The notes under the pieces are model-generated. The model worked only from the letters and a program-made list of their open reading frames with translations. It did no database searches and was not told the DNA's origin. Of a DNA stretch of 20,208 bases, positions 14,001 to 20,208 are shown piece after piece. Position 1 is the first letter of the stretch. The number at the start of each line of letters is the position of its first letter. Both the position numbers and the translations under genes were made by a program. The DNA comes from JBFEYJ01 sp041563315. Lineage in GTDB: Bacteria > Pseudomonadota > Gammaproteobacteria > Thiohalomonadales > Thiohalomonadaceae. The DNA lies in the NCBI GenBank assembly GCA_041563315.1, contig JBFFNE010000049.1, positions 1 to 20,208 on the forward strand. Reading direction: 5' to 3'.

Positions 14001-16108
14001 ACGATCCACAGCGGCTGCTCGCGACTCTCGTCAAAGCGCCCCTCGGCATCGTAGGCGCGCAGCACATAGTTGAGCACCCTGCCAGGGGCCTGGTATGTAT
14101 CGAACTCGGCCTGCCACTCGGCGAAACCGTCCGGGTTAATCTGCACAATAGCCAGCGGCTCATCCCTTACCGATTGCACCTCGTCGAAGATCCGCACTTC
14201 GGCCCTGTCGATAAATGCCCGATAATTACTGTAGAACCTGAACCTGACCCGATTCTCCTGCAACGCAGTATTGATATCATCCTGATAACGCACTGTGGTG
14301 GGCCAGGCCGACACATTGAGGCGCGGCTTGAAATCAAAGTTGTCGAATTTAAACTGAATCCTCGCCTTATCCAGTGCCACGTCAGTACAACGCTGCACAT
14401 CGGGGATGCCCTTGTTAGGATCGTCAACCGGTTTGCCATCAACAGTAATGCGCATGAGGTTAAGCGCATAGGGATTTTGCGTCACCACCTCTCGCGTCAT
14501 ACGTTTAACGTCTAGTCCCTCATTGTCATCGAGCAGTGCCAGTTCATCATAAACTACCTGCACGACAACGCGGGAACGATCCGATTCGACAAAGCCTGCA
14601 TTGATCACATCATCAGTCTGCACAAAACCGCGCCCTTCGTGCTCGGCCTGGCTATCCGTGAGACCGATCTCTTCCTTGATCGCATCCATCACCCGACGGG
14701 CACGTGCGGTGGAGAGGCCGATGTCATCGCCATAGACCGATGCGGTACGGCGATCCAGTCGCTCATTACTGATGTAACCGATAAAGCGCAGGCGCACATT
14801 CGCCTTGTCTCCCAGCTCATCGATTAAGCGGCGCAGGCGCTGACTGTAGCCGGGTGGCAACACCGGATTGCTGGAGTTGAAGTAAATCGGCTCAATGCTG
14901 CCGGAGGGGGGATCGTAAACCCGGACAAGGGTATCGGCTCCGGAAGACTCCGGACAGATTTGCGGCTCGTCCGGCAGTTCCTGCAGCGGATCGTCATACC
15001 AGAACTCAACCTCGATGCGCCGATTCAGCATACGGCCCTTGTCGGTGTCATTGGAGGCGACCGGATGTTTCGCCCCCTTCCCATCACTGTTGACTGCAGA
15101 ACTTGGCAGGCGCAGTGCATCCTGCACCGCCAGCGCCACGCGACGCGCCCGTGCCTTGGACAGCCCCAACGAGGTACCATAGATGCGCGCATCCCGACCC
15201 ACCAGCGGCATGTTGTCGGTGTGGCCGATAAACTTGATAACGACATTCTGCTTGCTGCGTAAATTTTTCAGTGCCTGTTGCAGCTGCTGCAGAAATGCTG
15301 CCGGGATTTGCGTGCGCTGTTCGTCATAGAGCAGCGGTGCAACGAGATTTTTAATTTTGGCACGATTGGCATGCCCTTCCTTGTAACTCAGCTTACACAC
15401 CGTTTCGACGCGACAAATCTTGATACGGTTCATCTCTTCGGCAACGATCACCTCCTTCTCGACCATCTTGTCGGTGATTTCGTCGTACCAGACCTCCACC
15501 TCCACACGGCGGTTCTGCGCCTGGCCGGCCGCGGTATTATTGCTGGCGATCGGCTGCGCCTCACCCATCCCCTCGTAGGAGATAGACTCGGGCGGCAAAT
15601 CCAGGGCTCGCTGGAAATACTCGGCAGTGGTGCCGGCACGCTCGCGTGACAACTCCGCATTGTCACCATAGCGCTCCAGCAGCGTGCCTCTAAGCGCGAT
15701 ATTGTCCGAGTGACCGATAAAATGCAGCCGGACATTGGCACGGTCCTTCATCCGCTCCAGCACATCACGCAGCAGACCGATATACTCCTCGGGAATATCC
15801 GCAGCGCCAGACTTGAAGAGGATAGGCGGTACCACATTCTGCAGCTTGAGCGTCTTGACCTCTTTTTCCAGCACCTTGCGGGTTTCGATCGTATCACCGC
15901 CCTCCGCCGCATCCTCATCGTTCAGGCTCCAGGATGTGTAGGCTTCATCGATGGTCTGGTATTGTTCCACGGTCTCGCCGAAAGGCGCCGTTTCCCGCAC
16001 CCCGGTTTCACCGTTTAGCGGCAGCACGGTCTCCTCGGGTTGCGTTTGAGAAAACGCATAACCCGATACCAGCGCCGCAGAAACAAGGACAAAAACTCTT
16101 TTCAGCAT
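11006..16108 (-). CDS. Giant envelope protein: three OmpA-like domains plus C-terminal outer-membrane barrel
   Basis: This 1700-residue protein has a signal peptide (MLKRVFVLVSAALVSGYAFS-QT) and a short acidic linker. Three OmpA/MotB-like modules follow at about 93–208, 256–371 and 405–520, each ending in NRRVEVEVWYDE-type strands. The first two keep the peptidoglycan-contacting Asp and Arg (D135/R157 and D298/R320); the third lacks the Asp. Next come two beta-rich modules (about 580–705 and 735–800; PLNGGAIKVYGDAIPENHHVWLAG-like, Ig-like in character). From about 815 to the end runs alternating amphipathic sequence with aromatic girdles and short turns, as in large outer-membrane barrels, finishing GVFINLIGKI with Ile instead of the usual terminal Phe. 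It probably spans the outer membrane and anchors to the wall. The start is ATG 16108, 64 bp after the upstream DUF11 gene, with no strong ribosome site. Function is not established. Confidence 0.85.
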   Translation of the reverse strand: MLKRVFVLVSAALVSGYAFSQTQPEETVLPLNGETGVRETAPFGETVEQYQTIDEAYTSWSLNDEDAAEGGDTIETRKVLEKEVKTLKLQNVVPPILFKSGAADIPEEYIGLLRDVLERMKDRANVRLHFIGHSDNIALRGTLLERYGDNAELSRERAGTTAEYFQRALDLPPESISYEGMGEAQPIASNNTAAGQAQNRRVEVEVWYDEITDKMVEKEVIVAEEMNRIKICRVETVCKLSYKEGHANRAKIKNLVAPLLYDEQRTQIPAAFLQQLQQALKNLRSKQNVVIKFIGHTDNMPLVGRDARIYGTSLGLSKARARRVALAVQDALRLPSSAVNSDGKGAKHPVASNDTDKGRMLNRRIEVEFWYDDPLQELPDEPQICPESSGADTLVRVYDPPSGSIEPIYFNSSNPVLPPGYSQRLRRLIDELGDKANVRLRFIGYISNERLDRRTASVYGDDIGLSTARARRVMDAIKEEIGLTDSQAEHEGRGFVQTDDVINAGFVESDRSRVVVQVVYDELALLDDNEGLDVKRMTREVVTQNPYALNLMRITVDGKPVDDPNKGIPDVQRCTDVALDKARIQFKFDNFDFKPRLNVSAWPTTVRYQDDINTALQENRVRFRFYSNYRAFIDRAEVRIFDEVQSVRDEPLAIVQINPDGFAEWQAEFDTYQAPGRVLNYVLRAYDAEGRFDESREQPLWIVDSIDGEQLSAAEPEKELLVGYGESRLARQNIPLNGGAIKVYGDAIPENHHVWLAGRLVPLAEDGEFVAEELLPAGLHSVEVAVLDDQGNGELFLRELELQKNDWFYVGIADVTASLDDTNGPADLLTQDKTHYDNDLAVDGRLAFYTHGKFGDDWRLTASADTREGPLSEIFSNFMQKTPDAMFRRIDPDYYYPSYGDDSTVEEGAPTLGKFYVKLKKQENHLLWGNFKIGYTGNTLAHVDRALYGANLHMQLQETTSFGEPRFSVDSFVAEPGTVASRDEFRGTGGSLYYLRHQDLLNGSERLRVEVRDSDSGMVVAVRNLTPVLDYDIDYIQGRVLLSEPLSASVADTMLVDSGGSTGRMAYLVARYEYSPSFDDIDTLALGGRAHYWFGDHLKLGLTTNHNEEDGAKSRLNAVDLTLRKSTQTWVKVETSKSEGAGVDTLSSIDGGYSFGGTTPLLSTDSRAGAYRVDSSIALSDVADHLPGKVTLYNQKVEAGYSAPGLSTLNDTTQLGGTLTLPVDERFSLRAKSDKKVQQQGLETVANELDVDYLFDENWTLSGGVRMDERKDHSPAVPLTQEEGERSDLRLQAAYDSHANWSGYGFMQGTVKTTGNRDENARVGTGGSYRLTDRFRLHGEVSDGDLGSAGKLGTEFLYSDRTNLYLNYALENERSDNGVRARRGNMTSGFRTRYSDSASVYLEERYSHGDVPTGLTHSTGVDLAPNERWNYGANLDFGTLKDPQTSAETERTALGLRLGYSFEGLTFASAVEYRVDNNENPVDASFSERTTWLTKNSLKYQINPDWRLIGKYNHSESTSSLGEFYDGNYTEAVLGYAYRPISYDRLNTLFKYTYFYNLPSAEQVTVANTAAEYIQKSHILSTDVIYDITPRWSIGGKYAYRHGQLSQDRINPEFFDSRANLYVLRADWHMMHRWDALFEGRMLDLIDAEEQRSGSLVAIYRHVGENMKVGVGYNFTDFSDDLTDLDYDSQGVFINLIGKI
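11009..13666 (-). other. Region coding the predicted C-terminal beta-barrel
   Basis: About 885 residues are rich in alternating polar and hydrophobic strands, for example WRLIGKYNHSESTSSLG and NTLFKYTYFYNLPS, with Asn/Asp/Gly turns and few charged helices. This is far larger than an autotransporter or OmpA barrel and is in the size range of many-stranded barrels. Strand number cannot be counted reliably by eye. Confidence 0.65.
14549..15832 (-). other. Region coding the three tandem OmpA-like domains
   Basis: Domain 1 (15485–15832) has FIGHSDN…LSRERA and ends QNRRVEVEVWYDE. Domain 2 (14996–15343) has FIGHTDN…LSKARARRV and ends LNRRIEVEFWYDD. Domain 3 (14549–14896) has FIGYISN…LSTARARRV and ends RSRVVVQVVYDE. 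The modules are clearly homologous, in tandem, and N-terminal to the barrel. Confidence 0.85.
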
Positions 16109-16172
16109 GCTGTGTTAAACCGCCTCGTTAGTGCCCCTCGGCCCATAACCAAAACCCATCTGTTTGCATTCA
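16109..16172 (-). other. Intercistronic spacer between the DUF11 and OmpA-barrel genes
   Basis: This 64-base spacer holds no terminator-like hairpin and no convincing promoter. GAGG lies about 14 bases before ATG 16108, too far for a standard ribosome site. The spacing supports one transcript carrying both genes. Confidence 0.5.
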
Positions 16173-19100
16173 TCAGTCGATCGCCCCGGAACGTTCCGGT
16201 GGTGCGCCCCTGCGCCAGTAAACCTCGCTCTCAATAGTGAGCTTGTAACAGCAATTCAGCTCCTCCCACGCCTCAGCAATCATTGCCTTGACGGCTGCCA
16301 TGCGCTTTTTCACCAGCCTCTCCTTCTCCACATCGGCCAGGTAGGAGAGACGCAACACGGAAGGCGACTTCTTCAACTCCTTGAGCAACATCCCGATTCT
16401 CGGGCGCCACTGCTTTCGCATCTCCGTGGAATCCCGCTCGAACACCCCATCGGCCAGGTCCATACGCACCACGTGGTGAATGGTCGCGCCGAAGTTAAAC
16501 TTCATCATCTTGCCGCGGGTTGCCCGCTGCACGCGCGGGTTTTCGCTGGTCACGCGATAGCCACTCGGCAGGCTGCGATCATCAAGCTTGAGAATGAAGT
16601 TGGAACCCCTGGACTCGTTCGGCACCACGGCGCAGGTGATGTGGAACCGGCCATGCTCGTCGGCGGTGACAATCAGGCCGCGTGCTGTCACCAGTCGCGC
16701 CCCCGGCAAACCCGCTTCGCCGTCATCCTGATAACCGTTGAGGTTCTTGTCATTGAACACCTTGCCGGTCACGTCGGTGCAATCGAAGGTGGGATCGGGC
16801 ACCACGCGTACTGTGGCACTCGCTTCCCCGGAAACGGCCTTCCCAGTGATAGCATTCTCCACGTGTGCACGGTTGACATAATCGCCTTCCGTTACACCGG
16901 CACCAACAATAAACAACAACTGAATAGTGTGCTGTGCATCAGTCACCAAATCGATGTTTTCCCAATGCAGCCGCGTACCGACAATCACCGGTTCCAGCGG
17001 CTGACCGTCAAAGCGTGCAGAGCCTTTGACGTATTTGAAGCCAGCCGGGAAGGTGTCGACGATGCGCATGCCCTGCAGCGCGGTCAGATAGGTGTTGTTC
17101 ACCGTAATGGTGTAGGGCACCATTTCGCTGCGCGAGACACTCACCCGCCCTGCTGTCTTGGTGATTCCCGCTGCCTCGTCCAGCACCGGATCCAGCGGTA
17201 TGTTGTTGTTGAATGCCGCGTTCTCGATGCGCGCAGGATCGTCACTCAATTGCAGATGCAGGTAGTAACTGACTTCAGCGCTGTCAGCAGAGAGCGAAGT
17301 CGGCGGAGCCGTCTCCAGTGCCACCACCTCACAGATCTCCGCGGTGGCCGGAACCGCATCATCGCCATTAGTCAAACAGGCAGGAACCGAGAAGGGCTGT
17401 GCAGGATCATTCGCATTAGCGAGTTGCGGCGGAATCATCATCGAGATGCCCTTTTCATAGGCATCGGAGGGATGACTCACACTGATGGTGTATTCACCAC
17501 CCGCAGGACAATTCGTCAAATCGCTGAAGTTAAGGTCGAAACGATAGTAACCGCCGGCCACGGTGACCTGACCCTGTTGCGCCGGATCATCAAAGCAGGA
17601 AGTCGGCAGCGGCTGCTGAGTGGCGGCATTGAGCATAGTCACATTCGCCCCGGTGATCGGCGTGCGCGACATCGCATCGTAGATCACGCCATTGGGCAGC
17701 AACGGCAGATTCAGATTCTCGTTAATAGTGTCCGCGCCGACCCGAATCTCACTAATCCTCTGCGGACCGTTATTAAAGCCATAAATGATGGGCGAATCGG
17801 CTATCCCCAGGGAGGCGGTATTACTCCCACCGCCCGGTGCGATAAAGCGCACGATATATTGATCCGTGGAGCCATCATTCGGCGCCAGGCCATCTACCTG
17901 GTAGAGACCGTTTGCGTCGGTCAACACCGAGCCGAGCAATGTGGTATTGCGATAGACCTCCACACTCCAACCCACCAGCGGCTGTTCGGAGCCATTGAGC
18001 ACCCGGTCATTGTTCACATCGTGCCAGGCTTGGCCGCTGAGCAGCGCCATGCCCGGAATACCGCCAACGGTGAATGAAATACTCGCCGACGAGCTCTGGC
18101 TAGCACCATTCCACTCGACCACGCCGGTATTGTTCACTGAAGTACCGATCGCCAAGGCAGAGTCCACAACGACGCGGAAGCGCAAGGTGACGGTCCCGCC
18201 CACGAGCAGGTTGCCGTAGGTCGTGGCGTAGTCCGCCGTCAGGGTGCCGCCACTGATAGTGACGCCGTTGGCAGAGCCGTTCATGCTCGTAAAGCCGGGC
18301 AGATACTGCACCCCGGCGGGCAGGGTATCGATGATCCGTACGTCGGTGGCCGTCACGCTACCGATGTTCTGCACTGTGATGACGTAATCCAGCTCATCAC
18401 CAGCCTCGGTGAGCCCCCCATTGATATCGAACACCTCCTTGGTGATCGACAGCAGTTGCGCATCCCCGACCACCACTACGGTGGGCAGATCACCATTGGA
18501 GTCGATGCCGTCGTCATCGCTCAGTTCAGGGTTCTGCTCATTGCTGCTCACCATGCCCTGGTTACTGATCTCGGTGGGAGGCACGGTACCCACGGGTACG
18601 CTCGCATCGACCTGCACCTGGAACGTAACGACCGCGCTGGCGCCGGCATCGATGGTGCCGCTCGGGCTGCCACTGGAATTGACCGGCATGCCGTTTTGCA
18701 GCGCGGAGACGTTGGCGGAAGGATCGGGTACGGCGACGCCATTCAGTTGTGTGCTGTTGGCAACGTAACTGGTGTACTGGGGTACCGTATCGGTCAGCAT
18801 CACACCGGTGGCGGGCACGGTACCGTTGTTGTACACGACAATGGAGTAAGTCAGCACATCATTCGGGTCAACACTGCCGGGAGAGCCGTTATCGGTACTA
18901 ATCGTCACCGTCTTGTGCACATCGATCGACGGCAGGTTGCCGACGATATCGACCGTCGGATCATCAATAATATCGACAGTGCCCGGATCGTCAGAGAGTT
19001 TTTCCAGCACGGTGCCACTGGTACCTGCCCCGTTGGCATTGACGCGCGCCTGGTTGGTAATGCGCGTGCCACCGACCACAGTACTGTTCACCACCACATC

Positions 19101-20208
19101 GAAAGTGATCGTCGCCACATTGGTAGTGGTAGCCGTGGCATCGGCCCGCATCGCACCATCCACCGTATCATCCGGGGACTTGATCAAAATGCCGCCCTGC
19201 AATGGGGAGACCCCGCTAGCCGAATCCGCCACCGCCGTGCCGTTCAACGTGGTGCTGTTAGCCACATAGGTGGTGTTGGCCGGGATCTGATCGGTCAGCA
19301 GGGTGTTGACGGCATTCTCGTCCCCTTCGTTTTTCACCGTAATGGTGTAACGCAAGGTATCGCCCGCCATCAGCACGTTGGCATCGCCGGTCAGGTCCTG
19401 CGAGGTCTTCCAAACCTCGAAGGCCGGTGCGGAGCTGATCAGCGTGACGGTTTCATTACTAGTTGCGGGAGAGAGGTTATCCCCGGTCACCGCGGCATGA
19501 TTCAGTACATTCGTGCCACTATCGATTGCCGGGGCAAGTGTCGCCTCAAACACAACAGTCAGCGTATCGCCGGGATCGCCCTGCGCCGCCACGGTCAGGT
19601 TACGGATATCGACGATGCCTGTGCCATAAGCACCACCCGTTGCAGTGGTGTTCGTGCTATCGGCGTTTGGATCAGAGACGCTCACCAGTTGCAGACTGCC
19701 AGGAGCGAACTCAGGGGCCAGCTCATCCACGACAGCCGCACTGGTCAACGGAGCCATGCTGTCATTGGACATGACGAGAGTGTAACGCAGGGTATCTCCG
19801 GGAGAGGCGTTCGCTCCCGGGTCCTCGCCTGTGGTCGCATTGACGACGAACTTCTCAAATGAGACCGCAAGCGATGTTGTCAGCGTGGTGGTAGCAGGAC
19901 CAGTAAAGTAGTCATTGACCGGCACATCGTTGGCGCCGGTACGCTCAAAGGCATTGTCACCATCAATGCCGGTCCACTGGACACTGGCACTGTTGGTCAG
20001 GTCTTGGCCTGGCAGTACGTTATTCAGCACCAGCACGTCATAGGAGAGGGTCACCGTGGTCCCTTCCACCACGTCGACATCGGCGGTGGCGTCGGCCAGG
20101 CTCCAGGTCAGGGTCTGCGCGGTGGTGCTGCCGTCGCCGATGACGGCCGGATCGGCGATGGTGTTACCGGTACCGTCCACACTGGCCGTGCCGCCCTGGT
20201 AGGCCAGC
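16173..20208 (-). CDS. Giant DUF11-repeat surface protein, C-terminal part (5' end outside window)
   Basis: An open frame enters from the right edge and ends at TGA 16173–16175, giving 1344 visible residues. No start is visible; a GTG at 20180 is internal. Numbering from that GTG, the C-terminal half of one DUF11-type repeat comes first. It is followed by full repeats at about 104–248, 253–415, 418–570 and 575–705. An SdrD-B-like Ca-binding module is at 713–825 (DVNNDRVLNGSEQP), then a carboxypeptidase-regulatory-like region at 828–950 with four Cys. A further DUF11 repeat is at 1003–1127, a second SdrD-B-like module at 1135–1190 (DKNLNGYQDDGEAGLPG) and a basic tail to 1335. Every full repeat carries a Lys, an Asp and an Asn in positions suited to internal isopeptide bonds. 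It is probably an exported, surface-displayed stalk or adhesin. There is no LPXTG or transmembrane anchor at the C-terminus. It lies 64 bp upstream of the OmpA-barrel gene and is probably co-transcribed with it. Confidence 0.85.
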   Translation of the reverse strand, partial: LAYQGGTASVDGTGNTIADPAVIGDGSTTAQTLTWSLADATADVDVVEGTTVTLSYDVLVLNNVLPGQDLTNSASVQWTGIDGDNAFERTGANDVPVNDYFTGPATTTLTTSLAVSFEKFVVNATTGEDPGANASPGDTLRYTLVMSNDSMAPLTSAAVVDELAPEFAPGSLQLVSVSDPNADSTNTTATGGAYGTGIVDIRNLTVAAQGDPGDTLTVVFEATLAPAIDSGTNVLNHAAVTGDNLSPATSNETVTLISSAPAFEVWKTSQDLTGDANVLMAGDTLRYTITVKNEGDENAVNTLLTDQIPANTTYVANSTTLNGTAVADSASGVSPLQGGILIKSPDDTVDGAMRADATATTTNVATITFDVVVNSTVVGGTRITNQARVNANGAGTSGTVLEKLSDDPGTVDIIDDPTVDIVGNLPSIDVHKTVTISTDNGSPGSVDPNDVLTYSIVVYNNGTVPATGVMLTDTVPQYTSYVANSTQLNGVAVPDPSANVSALQNGMPVNSSGSPSGTIDAGASAVVTFQVQVDASVPVGTVPPTEISNQGMVSSNEQNPELSDDDGIDSNGDLPTVVVVGDAQLLSITKEVFDINGGLTEAGDELDYVITVQNIGSVTATDVRIIDTLPAGVQYLPGFTSMNGSANGVTISGGTLTADYATTYGNLLVGGTVTLRFRVVVDSALAIGTSVNNTGVVEWNGASQSSSASISFTVGGIPGMALLSGQAWHDVNNDRVLNGSEQPLVGWSVEVYRNTTLLGSVLTDANGLYQVDGLAPNDGSTDQYIVRFIAPGGGSNTASLGIADSPIIYGFNNGPQRISEIRVGADTINENLNLPLLPNGVIYDAMSRTPITGANVTMLNAATQQPLPTSCFDDPAQQGQVTVAGGYYRFDLNFSDLTNCPAGGEYTISVSHPSDAYEKGISMMIPPQLANANDPAQPFSVPACLTNGDDAVPATAEICEVVALETAPPTSLSADSAEVSYYLHLQLSDDPARIENAAFNNNIPLDPVLDEAAGITKTAGRVSVSRSEMVPYTITVNNTYLTALQGMRIVDTFPAGFKYVKGSARFDGQPLEPVIVGTRLHWENIDLVTDAQHTIQLLFIVGAGVTEGDYVNRAHVENAITGKAVSGEASATVRVVPDPTFDCTDVTGKVFNDKNLNGYQDDGEAGLPGARLVTARGLIVTADEHGRFHITCAVVPNESRGSNFILKLDDRSLPSGYRVTSENPRVQRATRGKMMKFNFGATIHHVVRMDLADGVFERDSTEMRKQWRPRIGMLLKELKKSPSVLRLSYLADVEKERLVKKRMAAVKAMIAEAWEELNCCYKLTIESEVYWRRGAPPERSGAID
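18066..19871 (-). repeat. Four consecutive DUF11 repeats within the surface protein gene
   Basis: Protein repeats are encoded at 19437–19871, 18936–19424, 18471–18929 and 18066–18458. Each follows the scheme x-K-(T/E/F)…GDTL-x-Y-(T/S)-(I/L)-x-V-x-N…D-x-(L/V/I)-P…V-A-N-S…N-x-(A/G)-x-V. A diverged copy is at 16800–17174 and an incomplete one at the window edge. Repeats 2 and 3 share YVANSTTLNGTAVADSAS-like segments, suggesting recent duplication. Confidence 0.8.

Noticed and set aside
16164..18077. Long plus-strand open frame (637 codons) opposite the DUF11 gene
   Set aside because: It is exactly antisense to a clearly domain-containing gene. The translation is rich in His, Arg and Ile with no recognisable domain, as expected from the reverse of a Thr/Val/Asn/Asp-rich repeat protein.
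18456..19862. Second long plus-strand open frame (468 codons) opposite the DUF11 repeats
   Set aside because: It is an antisense shadow. Its apparent repetitiveness mirrors the repeats on the coding strand, and there is no plausible ribosome site or protein family.
18066..19871. Possible CRISPR or tandem DNA repeat array
   Set aside because: The periodicity (about 450 bp) is due to diverged protein repeats within an open frame. There are no short identical repeats with spacers.

Overview
The window looks like a chromosomal segment of a gammaproteobacterium. The genes are dense, the base composition is moderately GC-rich, and the gene order rnm–yciO–(M50 protease)–trpS–scpA–scpB–rluB and yciB–yciI–bolA–ppiC is the kind of housekeeping neighbourhood found in that class. 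The dispersed intergenic palindromes would fit a free-living or sulfur-oxidising (Chromatiales-like) lineage, but that placement is a guess from style, not a result.

Layout. At 1–242 lies the 3' end of an IS30-family transposase with its probable terminal repeat. Next is a guanine deaminase gene (guaD, minus strand), then about 490 bp of repeat-rich non-coding DNA (843–1331). From 8462 down to 1332 runs a long minus-strand cluster: rnm (PHP phosphoesterase), yciO, a site-2-protease-like membrane protease, trpS, scpA, scpB, rluB and a MagIII-like DNA glycosylase. Two fold-back (MITE-like) insertions interrupt this cluster. One sits exactly at the trpS stop codon (4821–4974) and the other between scpB and rluB (3031–3139). 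From 8728 to 10792 a divergent plus-strand group encodes YciB, YciI, a BolA-family protein and an exported parvulin. It ends in a clear intrinsic terminator (10814–10845).

The last 9 kb (11006–20208, minus strand) is an apparent two-gene operon for a very large cell-surface apparatus. The upstream gene runs off the window. It encodes a DUF11-repeat surface protein with SdrD-B-like calcium-binding modules and a conserved C-terminal tail. The downstream gene encodes a 1700-residue envelope protein with three tandem OmpA-like peptidoglycan-binding modules, two beta-sandwich-like modules and a C-terminal outer-membrane beta-barrel of roughly 880 residues. My reading is that the second protein anchors to peptidoglycan and spans the outer membrane, and that the first is its surface or transported partner. 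This pair is the best candidate in the window for a poorly described system. No tRNA, rRNA, CRISPR array or origin was seen.
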